Origin: Staphylococcus lutrae
GTDB taxonomy: Bacteria > Bacillota > Bacilli > Staphylococcales > Staphylococcaceae
DNA length: 64,000 bases
Reading direction: 5' to 3'
Assembly (NCBI RefSeq): GCF_002101335.1
Contig: NZ_CP020773.1
Coordinates: forward strand, 1,550,001 to 1,614,000
Position numbers and translations under genes: made by a program. Of the stretch, positions 49,213 to 57,431 are shown piece by piece. The stretch's first letter is position 1; each line of letters starts with the position of its first letter. The notes beneath the pieces were generated by a model. That model worked only from the letters and a program-made list of their open reading frames with translations. It was not told the DNA's origin and did not search any database.

Positions 49213-49776
49213 CTAGCGCTCCGCTTTAATAATATTCGTGTACAAAATATGTGCCATTTCATCTGGTGATTCTTGACAGCCTTGGGATAACCAACTGTAA
49301 ATCAATGCAAGTTCTCCGCCTATCGTGTAGTGAATAAAATAATGGGGTTGATGCATTTTAGGTAACTGGGCTAATAATGATTCATAAGCCTCATTTGTAA
49401 AATGTAAAAATTGTCTAATGACATGAAGTTGTGGACGTGTGACGAGAATCGCAGTAAAAAATGTGCGGTGCCGTTCTAAATATTTGAATAAGATTCTAAA
49501 TGTTTTAATGATACGACGTTTTGATTCAACGAGCGGATAGGTTCCAATGACCTTGGAGGTAGATTGCATGAGTTTTTCATACTTTGCCATATGATAGCGA
49601 ATGAGTAGATTGAACAGTTGATACTTATCCTCGAATTGAGCATAAAACGTGGAGCGATGCACGCCACTTTCTGCACAAATCTGTTTAATTGTAATCGCCT
49701 CAAAAGATTCCGTTTTTAATAGTTTAATCATCGCTTTAACAATGCGGCGTCGTGCTTTTGATTTTGTTTTTACCAT
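49213..49776 (-). CDS. TetR-family repressor
   Basis: 187 residues from ATG 49776, following GGGTGATGAT. The helix-turn-helix is at about residues 25-45 (TIKQICAESGVHRSTFYAQF). The C-terminal ligand domain is a TetR type C group with Tyr/Phe-rich helices. It is divergent from the EmrA-like/MFS pair, with a long palindrome around the promoter, so it most likely represses them until a toxic substrate binds. Confidence 0.88.
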   Translation of the reverse strand: MVKTKSKARRRIVKAMIKLLKTESFEAITIKQICAESGVHRSTFYAQFEDKYQLFNLLIRYHMAKYEKLMQSTSKVIGTYPLVESKRRIIKTFRILFKYLERHRTFFTAILVTRPQLHVIRQFLHFTNEAYESLLAQLPKMHQPHYFIHYTIGGELALIYSWLSQGCQESPDEMAHILYTNIIKAER

Positions 49777-49843
49777 ATCATCACCCATTCACATTATAGT
49801 ATAGTTTCGAATCCGACACATTTGAAAAGATTGTCTCTATTTT

Positions 49844-49878
49844 TTTAACTTTAATTATTTTATACTACAAAAGTTAAA
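49844..49878 (+). promoter_or_regulatory. Palindrome flanking the efflux operon -10: TetR operator candidate
   Basis: TTTAACTTT (49844-49852) and AAAGTTAAA (49870-49878) are perfect inverted repeats with 17 bases between them. TATACT (49861-49866) inside the loop fits a -10. Binding by the divergent TetR protein would block the promoter. Confidence 0.55.
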
Positions 49879-49903
49879 GAATGAAAGAAAAGGAGTCTCA
49901 AAT

Positions 49904-50551
49904 ATGAAAAAGATTATATTAGTGAATATAGTGACAATTGTCGCACTTGTTGTAATAGGTATAGTAGGTTTTTATTTTTATAATCAATCTGCAAATTATA
50001 TTAAAACAGATAACGCCAAAGTGGATGGCGTACAAATCAAAATTGCCAGTCCAGCATCTGGAAAACTCACAGATTTAAATGTGGGTGAAGGGGATCAATT
50101 GAAAAAAGGAGAGACTGTCGCAAAATTACAAACTGCAGGTGAAGGCGATGGACCACAGACAATGACAGTTCAGATGCCTAAAACAGGGACAATTGTAAAA
50201 TTAGAAGCACAAGAAGAAGGGATTGTACAAGCAGGACAGCCTATTGCTTACGCATATGATATGAACGATTTATATATTACAGCGAACATCGATGAAACAG
50301 CAATCAAAGACGTTCAAGCGGGTCAAGAGGTAGATGTCACAATTGATGGACAAGATGCAAAAATTAAAGGGAAAGTTGACCAACTGGGCTTTGCAACTGC
50401 ATCAAGCTTTTCGTTAATGCCATCATCAAACAGTGATGGAAATTATACAAAGGTGACTCAAGTAGTTCCAGTTAAAATCAAATTAGACAATCCACCTGCA
50501 CATGGTGTCGTTCCAGGGATGAACGCAGAAGTACGTATTCACAAAAATTAA
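49904..50551 (+). CDS. EmrA/HlyD-like membrane fusion protein
   Basis: Periplasmic-adaptor-like protein, 215 residues. One N-terminal helix (IVTIVALVVIGIVGFYFY) anchors it; a split biotinyl-lipoyl domain (KTDNAKVDGVQIKIASPASGKL and later TGTIVKLEAQEEGIVQAGQ) and a beta-barrel end (VVPGMNAEVRI) follow. The coiled-coil hairpin of Gram-negative EmrA is almost absent, as is usual in Firmicutes. GAAAAGGAG precedes the start. It is cotranscribed with the MFS pump and probably assists it. Confidence 0.85.
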   Translation: MKKIILVNIVTIVALVVIGIVGFYFYNQSANYIKTDNAKVDGVQIKIASPASGKLTDLNVGEGDQLKKGETVAKLQTAGEGDGPQTMTVQMPKTGTIVKLEAQEEGIVQAGQPIAYAYDMNDLYITANIDETAIKDVQAGQEVDVTIDGQDAKIKGKVDQLGFATASSFSLMPSSNSDGNYTKVTQVVPVKIKLDNPPAHGVVPGMNAEVRIHKN

Positions 50552-50565
50552 GAGGGGGTCATCAA

Positions 50566-52314
50566 ATGTTTGTGATGATTTATGTTATCGTCGCTCTTAT
50601 TGTGATACTGATTATGAATGGAATTTTAATAAGAGGAAGAAAGAAACGTGCATGGTCTCAACAACGTCTGAGAACCGATGAAGCTATGATGCAAGAAAGC
50701 AAAGCACATCAGATGTTGCATCACCATGATGATATGGTTCACTCAGAGCACCTTCAACACCACACACAGGACGTCAATCAGAAAGTTGCGGATGCAGCAC
50801 AAAGCTATGTGTTTAAAAAAGGTGTGACACGTTCGAAAATATTAGTTGCAATGGTCTTCGGAATGTTTATTGCCATTTTGAATCAAACATTATTGAATAC
50901 AGCATTACCAAAGATCAATACGGACTTCAATATTTCTCCATCAACAGGACAGTGGTTGATGACAGGATTTATGTTAGTGAATGGGATTTTAATTCCAATT
51001 AGCGCATTTCTCTTTAACAAGTATTCATATCGACGATTATTTTTAACGGCGATGTTGATTTTTACGGTTGGCTCACTCGTTTGTGGCTTTGCATGGAATT
51101 TCCCAGTGATGATGGGTGGCCGTGTACTTCAAGCGATGGGGGCAGGTGTGTTAATGCCATTAGGGACAAATGTTTTTATGACGATTTTTCCACCTGAGAA
51201 GCGTGGTATGGCGATGGGGACGATGGGCATTGCGATGATTTTAGCGCCAGCCATTGGTCCAACGCTTTCTGGTTACATCGTTGAAAATTATGATTGGCAT
51301 ACGATGTTTTTTGGCATGTTCGTTGTCGGTTTAATCTCACTCGTACTCACTTTTGTATGGTTTGGTATTTATCAAAAAACAACGAACCCTACTGCGGATA
51401 TTCCGGGTATCATCTTCAGTACAATCGGGTTCGGTGCACTGCTCTATGGTTTTAGTGAAGCAGGAAATGAGGGCTGGGGCGCGACTAAGATTGTCATCAT
51501 GTTTCTCATTGGGACCATTTTTACAATCGCATTTATTGTTCGTGAGTTGACGATGAAAGCGCCGATGCTTAATTTTGAAGTGCTTAAATATTCCGGATTC
51601 ACATTAACGGCAGTTATTAATATGATATTGACAATGAGTCTCTTCGGAGGCATGATTTTGTTGCCGCTCTATTTACAAAATTTAAGAGGATTCTCTCCAC
51701 TCGATTCTGGATTACTCCTGTTGCCAGGGGCTTTAATTATGGGGGTGATGGGGCCCATTGCAGGGAAATTACTCGATACAATTGGGATCAAACCGATTAC
51801 CATTATTGGTTTAGCCATTACCACATATGGCACATGGGAACTCACACAGCTTACAATCGACACGCCTTATCGTAGCATTTTAATGATTTATATTATTCGA
51901 TCATTTGGAATGAGTTTTGTGATGATGCCTATCATGACAGCTGGAATGAATGCTTTACCATCGCGTTTAATTTCTCACGGTAATGCACTGGTGAATACGA
52001 TGAGACAATTGGCAGGTTCGATTGGGACAGCCATTCTCGTTACTGTGATGACGCAACAAACAGAATCGCATCTTGCAACGTTTCAACAAGATTTAGATCG
52101 TACAAACCCAGCTATTCAAGATAGTTTACAAGCAATGGCGCAACAAATGGGAGGGCAACAACAAGCGATGGGGGCTTTGATTCAATTCGTCAGTCGTCTC
52201 GCATCAGTAGATGGTGTCAATAGTGCGTTCTGGATCGCGACGGCATTAAGTGCATTAGCATTAATTTTAAGTTTCTTCTTGAAAGGGAAGTCACATTATA
52301 TTTCTCATGAATAA
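50566..52314 (+). CDS. DHA2-family (EmrB/QacA-like) multidrug MFS exporter
   Basis: 582 residues. It is unusual in starting with one extra membrane helix (MIYVIVALIVILIMNGILI) and a 70-residue His/Gln-rich cytoplasmic stretch (HHHDDMVHSEHLQHH) before the normal 14-helix core beginning near residue 90. Core motifs: LNTALPKINTDF (motif D1-like), GRVLQAMGAG, and PAIGPTLSGY (motif C of antiporters). Cotranscribed with the EmrA-like gene and flanked by a TetR gene. Substrates unknown. Confidence 0.88.
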   Translation: MFVMIYVIVALIVILIMNGILIRGRKKRAWSQQRLRTDEAMMQESKAHQMLHHHDDMVHSEHLQHHTQDVNQKVADAAQSYVFKKGVTRSKILVAMVFGMFIAILNQTLLNTALPKINTDFNISPSTGQWLMTGFMLVNGILIPISAFLFNKYSYRRLFLTAMLIFTVGSLVCGFAWNFPVMMGGRVLQAMGAGVLMPLGTNVFMTIFPPEKRGMAMGTMGIAMILAPAIGPTLSGYIVENYDWHTMFFGMFVVGLISLVLTFVWFGIYQKTTNPTADIPGIIFSTIGFGALLYGFSEAGNEGWGATKIVIMFLIGTIFTIAFIVRELTMKAPMLNFEVLKYSGFTLTAVINMILTMSLFGGMILLPLYLQNLRGFSPLDSGLLLLPGALIMGVMGPIAGKLLDTIGIKPITIIGLAITTYGTWELTQLTIDTPYRSILMIYIIRSFGMSFVMMPIMTAGMNALPSRLISHGNALVNTMRQLAGSIGTAILVTVMTQQTESHLATFQQDLDRTNPAIQDSLQAMAQQMGGQQQAMGALIQFVSRLASVDGVNSAFWIATALSALALILSFFLKGKSHYISHE

Positions 52315-52350
52315 CACATCCGATTTTTAAACGTGGAACATATTCATAAT

Positions 52351-52406
52351 AAAAAGAGAACTGACAGGTCGCGTGTGTGATACACGAGTGGTCAGTTCTC
52401 TTTTTT
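52351..52406. terminator. Bidirectional terminator between the MFS pump and lipL
   Basis: AAAAAGAGAACTGAC pairs perfectly with GTCAGTTCTCTTTTTT around a 25-base loop that has its own GTGT/ACAC pair. It serves two convergent genes. Confidence 0.92.
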
Positions 52407-52433
52407 AAGCTTTCTCAAATGATTGTGGCTGTA

Positions 52434-53276
52434 CTATTTCTCGCTTATTTTTGTATTCATTTTCGCATTGCGCTCAAGCATTCGTTCATAATAATGTGCA
52501 TAACGGTCCCATTCTTGATCGGTTATCGGTGCCATATTTAAATCCCCACCTAAGTCTTTAATTGCGTAAAGTAACTTAAACATGACCTCTTGAACAGTAA
52601 TGGGGCGACCGAGTAATTCTTCTAATGAGGCCATACTTTTAGGGTGAATGTCAGGATAAGTAAATTTTGTCGTTTCACCTTTGAGTGCGCGCGCATAAAA
52701 GTGGCGCATCAGTGCTGCACGCTCACTGCCAGACCCTTCAACACATAAATAAATTTGAACGGCAATGCCCCCACGTACACGGCGTTGTGAAATACCGGCA
52801 AATTTTTGTTGGCGGATGCTTAAGTCAAATTTACCCGGACAATAAGAATGGGTAATCTCATGTGTATCAATCGCTACAAAATCGTCTTCAAAGACTTTAC
52901 TCATCAAGACATACATCACAGTAAATGCCTCGTCAATAGAAATTTCAGTCTTCCCTTTAAAAATAAGAGAAATGTTTAAAATCCCTTGATCGAGTACGAC
53001 ACCTAACCCACCTGAATTGCGAACAATCGCATTATAACCGCGTTCGTCCGTTAAATATTGAATCCCCTCTTTTAAATGAGGAAGTCGTGAGTCATGAATG
53101 CCCAAAATAATCGTATGTTGATGAACCCAAGTGCGCACAACATTGGGTGACAAATCAGCACCGACACTTTCACAAAAGGTGTCATCGAAGGCGAAAGATT
53201 GCATCGGTTCTAAACCGGTCGAATGGTCAACGTAACGCCATGTGTGTCCGTTGAAAAAACGTTGTGTGAAATCCAT
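52434..53276 (-). CDS. lipL: Octanoyl-GcvH:protein N-octanoyltransferase
   Basis: Lipoyl amidotransferase, which moves lipoyl/octanoyl groups from GcvH to E2 subunits of the 2-oxoacid dehydrogenases. It is 280 residues from ATG 53276. The LplA/LipB fold carries RNSGGLGVVLD and the catalytic Cys146 in SYCPGKFDLS. It is in an operon behind pta, sharing one base with its stop (TAATG), as in Bacillus. A lipoate ligase is possible, but the linkage and motif favour LipL. Confidence 0.88.
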   Translation of the reverse strand: MDFTQRFFNGHTWRYVDHSTGLEPMQSFAFDDTFCESVGADLSPNVVRTWVHQHTIILGIHDSRLPHLKEGIQYLTDERGYNAIVRNSGGLGVVLDQGILNISLIFKGKTEISIDEAFTVMYVLMSKVFEDDFVAIDTHEITHSYCPGKFDLSIRQQKFAGISQRRVRGGIAVQIYLCVEGSGSERAALMRHFYARALKGETTKFTYPDIHPKSMASLEELLGRPITVQEVMFKLLYAIKDLGGDLNMAPITDQEWDRYAHYYERMLERNAKMNTKISEK

Positions 53277-54265
53277 TATTGTAAACTTTGTGCAGCTGTA
53301 ATAATAGATAAGTTGTAAACGTCTTCTGTTGAACAACCTCTTGATAAGTCATTAACAGGTGAGTTCAAACCTTGTAATACAGGCCCTACTGCATCAAAGC
53401 CCCCTAATCGTTGCGCAATTTTATAACCAATATTACCTGCTTCTAAACTTGGGAAAATGAAAACATTTGCATCGCCTTGGATTTGTGCACCCGGTGCTTT
53501 TTTCTGAGCGACTTCTGGAACAATTGCGGCATCAAATTGGAATTCGCCGTCAATCACGACATCAGATAATCCTTCAGCTGCAATTTTTTCTTGTGCAAGT
53601 TGTACGGCTTCAGCGACTTTGCGTGTATCATCTGATTGAGCAGACCCTTTTGTTGAGAAGCTCAACATTGCAACGCGAGGTGTCATACCAAAACTTTGTG
53701 CAGATTTCGCGCTTTCTACAGCAATTTCAGCTAAATCTGTGGCTGTTAGTTGTGGATTAATTGCACAGTCACCAAAAATAAATTGTTGATTTTCTTTAAT
53801 CATAAAGAAAATACCTGATGTTTTAGAGACACCTGGTTTTGTTTTGATGATTTGAAGGGCGGGGCGTACGGTATCTGCTGTTGAATGTGCAGCGCCGCTT
53901 ACCAAACCGTCTGCATGACCTGCATAGACGAGCATCGTTCCAAAGTAGTTCACGTTATTAAGTAGTGATTGTGCTTGTTCTTCAGTGGCTTTTCCTTTAC
54001 GACGTTCAACAAATTGCTCAACTAATGCCGCTTTAAGATCGCTTGTATCAGGTTGAATCATATTTAAGTCTTCAATCGTTAAATCATTTTCAGAAGCGAG
54101 TGCTTTAATTTTATCGATGTTTCCTAGTACGATAGGTGTAACATAATTAGAAGCGTGTAATTGTACGGCCGCTTTAAGGACGCGCACATCTTCTCCTTCT
54201 GGTAGTACAATTCGAACATTTTTGTTTGAAAGTTTATCTTTAAGTCCATCTAACAAATGAGACAT
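53276..54265 (-). CDS. pta: Phosphate acetyltransferase
   Basis: Interconverts acetyl-CoA and acetyl phosphate, the first step of overflow acetate formation with AckA. It is 329 residues from ATG 54265, after GGAGAAGCAGG; the longer frame to 54442 is not used. Short single-domain Pta, with VLPEGEDVRVL, GLVSGAAHSTADTVRPALQ, MLSFSTKGSA and a C-terminal PVNDLSRGCS. lipL follows directly. It is divergent from chdC. Confidence 0.95.
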   Translation of the reverse strand: MSHLLDGLKDKLSNKNVRIVLPEGEDVRVLKAAVQLHASNYVTPIVLGNIDKIKALASENDLTIEDLNMIQPDTSDLKAALVEQFVERRKGKATEEQAQSLLNNVNYFGTMLVYAGHADGLVSGAAHSTADTVRPALQIIKTKPGVSKTSGIFFMIKENQQFIFGDCAINPQLTATDLAEIAVESAKSAQSFGMTPRVAMLSFSTKGSAQSDDTRKVAEAVQLAQEKIAAEGLSDVVIDGEFQFDAAIVPEVAQKKAPGAQIQGDANVFIFPSLEAGNIGYKIAQRLGGFDAVGPVLQGLNSPVNDLSRGCSTEDVYNLSIITAAQSLQ

Positions 54266-54433
54266 CCTGCTTCTCCTCGACTTTCCTTTATCAAATTTTT
54301 CACATATTATTATACGCCATTTATTTTGAGATTTCCATGACACGAATTTGTAATCATTTAAATCGTTTTGACGACGGGATGTGTGATAAAATTTAATTTG
54401 TACAGATAATAATAATTCTAAGGAGTGTTCTGA

Positions 54434-55183
54434 ATGAGTCATGCAGCAGAGACTTTAGATGGATGGTATAGTTTACATTTATTTTATGCAATAGATTGGG
54501 CTTCTTGGCGCTTAGTCCCAGAGGAAGACCGTGAAGCAATGGTAACAGAATTTAACCAACTGATGAAACAGTACAAACAGGCACAGTCTGAAGGTCAAGG
54601 CGATCAAGTCCTTTATAATGTGACAGGGCAAAAAGCAGACCTCTTGTTATGGTTTTTACGCCCAGAAATGAAAACGTTGAATGAAATAGAGAATGAAATC
54701 AATAAGTTGGCCATTGCGGACCATTTTATTCCAACATATTCATATGTATCCGTTGTAGAATTAAGCAATTACTTAGCAGGAGATTCTAATGAAGATCCTT
54801 ATGAAAATCCACATGTTAAAGCGCGTTTATATCCAACGTTACCAGAGACGGAATACATTTGTTTCTATCCGATGAACAAGCGTCGTAATGAAACATATAA
54901 CTGGTATATGTTATCAATGGAAGAACGTAAAAAGTTAATGTATGATCATGGTTTAATCGGTCGTAAATATGCGGGCAAGATTAAACAATTTATTACCGGT
55001 TCCGTTGGTTTTGATGATTATGAGTGGGGCGTGACACTCTTTGCAGATGATGTCCTACAATTCAAAAAAATCGTATATGAAATGCGGTTTGATGAAACAA
55101 CAGCGCGCTATGGTGAATTTGGCAATTTCTTCGTTGGACATCGTTTGGACGATGCACGTTTAGAAACATTATTTAAAATATAA
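54434..55183 (+). CDS. chdC: Coproheme decarboxylase (HemQ)
   Basis: Final enzyme of the coproporphyrin-dependent haem pathway of Gram-positives; oxidatively decarboxylates coproheme III to haem b. It is 249 residues, chlorite-dismutase fold. The catalytic Tyr145 ([16 protein letters not shown]) and proximal His172 ([11 protein letters not shown]) are at the positions known for the Geobacillus and staphylococcal enzymes. ATG 54434 follows AAGGAG. It is divergent from pta. Confidence 0.95.
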   Translation: MSHAAETLDGWYSLHLFYAIDWASWRLVPEEDREAMVTEFNQLMKQYKQAQSEGQGDQVLYNVTGQKADLLLWFLRPEMKTLNEIENEINKLAIADHFIPTYSYVSVVELSNYLAGDSNEDPYENPHVKARLYPTLPETEYICFYPMNKRRNETYNWYMLSMEERKKLMYDHGLIGRKYAGKIKQFITGSVGFDDYEWGVTLFADDVLQFKKIVYEMRFDETTARYGEFGNFFVGHRLDDARLETLFKI

Positions 55184-55194
55184 TCTGAATAAAA

Positions 55195-55229
55195 AGGGCA
55201 GTGAACGTTGTACAATCGCGTCACTGCTT
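55195..55229 (+). terminator. Terminator after chdC
   Basis: AGGGCAGTGA pairs with TCACTGCTT, followed by ATTTAT. The following 400 bases up to 55647 contain no clear gene. Confidence 0.65.
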
Positions 55230-55647
55230 ATTTATGTTGTGCATATGATATGCCATTAGCTGTAAGTACGAAATGAAGGATTGAATGTGACCCTTTCGAT
55301 TTAGAAATTTCAAAGGAGCACGCTTGGCATCATTTTGACGACTGTTATTCAAATGAAAAAATCTGGCCTTCAAACAGATGATATGTTGAAAAATGCAGCG
55401 GGAGATTCAGTTGTAGTGAGGAAATGTGCTATAGAGTTTTCATAGCAATTTTGACGGAAATCGTTTATACTTTTTGAATCAAGTGAAGCCTATATGAAGG
55501 TGACAACCGCACTTCGATGTCTGGTTCAATTGAGGAGAAGCGTTTAAGTCGCGCGCGTAGTTTCTACATCGAATGGGAAAGCACCATAGGAGATGCGCAC
55601 GTATATGAAAAGTGTGAAAGAATAAAACAACAAAAGAAGGTGATCAG

Positions 55648-56403
55648 ATGACACAACATCTTCCGTCAGATCAAGAGGTAACGAACCTTGTTATTTTAGC
55701 AGGGCGCATATTGTTGGAATGTGGTGCTGAAGCAACACGCGTCGAAGATACGATGGCACGCATTGCAAAAAGTTATGGATACGAAGCATCGCAAGGGTAT
55801 GCATTGAACATTTTCATTAATTTTTCTTTATCACCAAGCCATGACACACGGATGGTTAAAATTCAAAAAAATGATACGAATTTAAGACATGTTTACCTTG
55901 TTAATCATATTTCAAGACAAATTGCACAACAAAGAATAGATTTTCGTACCGCTTATCGCATGTTAAAGCAATTGGAAGGACAACAGCAACGTTATACACT
56001 TGGGCATAAAATGTTGTTTGCAGGGTTGATTTCTATGGGCTTTTTATATTTACAAGGCGCATCATGGGTCGAGTTATTTCCAGCTGTTCTAGCGGGGGCA
56101 TTAGGTTATTTTGTGACAGAATGGATGAAAGGAAAGCAGTTAACCTTATTCATTCCCGACTTTTTAGGAGCGATGATGATTGGATTGATTGCGATTCCAT
56201 TACATCATGCCTTAGGGGGATTAAACATCGGTGCGGTGATTACAGCCGCTGTGATGCCGATTGTACCGGGTGTATTAATTACGACAGCCATTCAAGACTT
56301 GTTTGGACGCCATATGTTGATGTTTACTGCGAAATTTTTAGAAGCGATTGTGACGTCCTTTGCGATTGGTGCAGGTGTGACGAGTGCTTTTCTTATTTTA
56401 TAG
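55648..56403 (+). CDS. ThrE-type threonine/serine exporter, first half
   Basis: 251 residues, the DUF1212 half of a split ThrE exporter. A cytoplasmic N-terminal region (LAGRILLECGAEATRVEDTMARIAKSYG, quoted in part) is followed by five helices. In Corynebacterium both halves are one protein; here, as in many Firmicutes, they are two neighbouring genes. The start follows AAGAAGGTG. The second half starts 12 bases after the stop codon. Confidence 0.85.
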   Translation: MTQHLPSDQEVTNLVILAGRILLECGAEATRVEDTMARIAKSYGYEASQGYALNIFINFSLSPSHDTRMVKIQKNDTNLRHVYLVNHISRQIAQQRIDFRTAYRMLKQLEGQQQRYTLGHKMLFAGLISMGFLYLQGASWVELFPAVLAGALGYFVTEWMKGKQLTLFIPDFLGAMMIGLIAIPLHHALGGLNIGAVITAAVMPIVPGVLITTAIQDLFGRHMLMFTAKFLEAIVTSFAIGAGVTSAFLIL

Positions 56404-56415
56404 GGGGTCGTTGCA

Positions 56416-56877
56416 TTGACAATTTTCTTCATTTTTATCTGTAGTTTTTTAACGTCTTTTTGTTTTGCGTTTATTTATGATGCGCCGAAGCGTTTGTTTT
56501 TACCTGCTGGATTATGCGGGGGCTTTGGTTATTTAACGTATCATATTGGCTTTGAAATTTTTGGCGTAGATGGTATTTATGCGAGTCTATATGGCAGTTT
56601 TGTACTAGGGATTATTTCACATATCATGGCACGAATATATAAATCGCCAGTCATTATCTTTATGGTGCCTGGGATTATTCCATTAGTGCCGGGAAGTATC
56701 TTTTTTAAAGCGACACAGCAACTGCTCACATTAAATTTTAATGAAGCAAGTGATATTTTTGTTCGTGCGACGCTTATCGCAGGGGCGATTGCAGTAGGCC
56801 TCCTCATATCGGATCAAGTGGCTAAATCATTTATTCGAAAGCCTATTGAAATTTTGAAATTGCCGGCTAAAAAGTAG
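56416..56877 (+). CDS. ThrE-type exporter, second half (DUF3815)
   Basis: 153 residues, all membrane helices, matching the C-terminal ThrE_2 half. It includes AFIYDAPKRLFLPAGLCGG and the conserved PGIIPLVPGSIFFKA. The start is TTG 56416, 8 bases after GGGGG. Together with the previous protein it should form one transporter for threonine, serine or related small molecules. Confidence 0.85.
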   Translation: MTIFFIFICSFLTSFCFAFIYDAPKRLFLPAGLCGGFGYLTYHIGFEIFGVDGIYASLYGSFVLGIISHIMARIYKSPVIIFMVPGIIPLVPGSIFFKATQQLLTLNFNEASDIFVRATLIAGAIAVGLLISDQVAKSFIRKPIEILKLPAKK

Positions 56878-56917
56878 CATACAAATTTCAAGTTGCCTGA
56901 TCAAAGGATATTACTAT

Positions 56918-56968
56918 AAAAAACGTCAGTATGGATTGAGTCCATGATACTTCAACCTATACTGGCGT
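56918..56968 (-). terminator. Terminator on the minus strand facing thrE
   Basis: Read on the minus strand, ACGCCAGTATAGG pairs with CCATACTGACG, followed by TTTTTT. On the plus strand it lacks a T tract. A strong minus-strand terminator here implies a minus-strand transcript from the 56950-57250 region. Confidence 0.7.
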
Positions 56969-57071
56969 AATTATTACTTTCACTTTTGAGTCTTTCTATC
57001 GCCATCAAAAAAGAGATACATGTGATCAAAAGGCTAACAACTAAAGTGAATAAAACGGTATCAAAAAGTAA
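56952..57071 (-). pseudogene. Possible relic of a Fst/holin-like type I toxin
   Basis: A 39-codon minus-strand frame with no ATG, GTG or TTG at its head (an in-frame TAA precedes it). It reads LFDTVLFTLVVSLLITCISF followed by LMAIERLKSES and a short polar tail: one membrane helix plus charged end, the shape of small staphylococcal type I toxins. Its stop codon lies inside the stem of a strong minus-strand terminator, as in those systems. The lost start suggests decay or an unusual start codon. The call is by shape, not by a database match. Confidence 0.4.
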
Positions 57072-57106
57072 TTAATTCCACTTTTAGATTGTAAATTGTT
57101 CTATTC

Positions 57107-57211
57107 TCATATCACCTTATGCATATTAATTCTGAGAAACTTTTCTAAGATTTCATAGCTTCTTTTGAATTTATCACCATAACCAAAACAAATTAAAAAC
57201 AATCTCTTCAT
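57107..57211 (-). CDS. Possible 34-residue peptide
   Basis: ATG 57211 on the minus strand is preceded by AAAGGCAG at good spacing and by a TATAAT-like box. It encodes MKRLFLICFGYGDKFKRSYE and 14 more residues, ending NMHKVI. I do not recognise it. It could be a real small peptide upstream of the toxin-like frame, or chance in AT-rich DNA. Confidence 0.3.
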   Translation of the reverse strand: MKRLFLICFGYGDKFKRSYEILEKFLRINMHKVI

Positions 57212-57325
57212 TATATTTCTGCCTTTATTATACTATTACACCAAAGGATGCTAATATTTTTTATATTTAGATTTAATTCTATTTTAAATATAGATAGGCT
57301 TTAAATTTCTTGGTAAATATTGAAA

Positions 57326-57339
57326 AGAAAGCGCTTAAC
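57326..57339 (+). promoter_or_regulatory. cre-like site upstream of sdcS
   Basis: AGAAAGCGCTTAAC matches the CcpA site consensus TGWAARCGYTWNCW at 11 of 14 positions, including the central CG core. TATACT (57370-57375) downstream may be the -10. Carbon catabolite repression of a dicarboxylate transporter would make sense. Confidence 0.45.
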
Positions 57340-57431
57340 TCCCTATAGATACTTAATCTCTAAATATGTTATACTATTTAAAAAATTATTATAATTCCGG
57401 ATGTTCTATTGTAAACAAAGGGGGGCGTATC

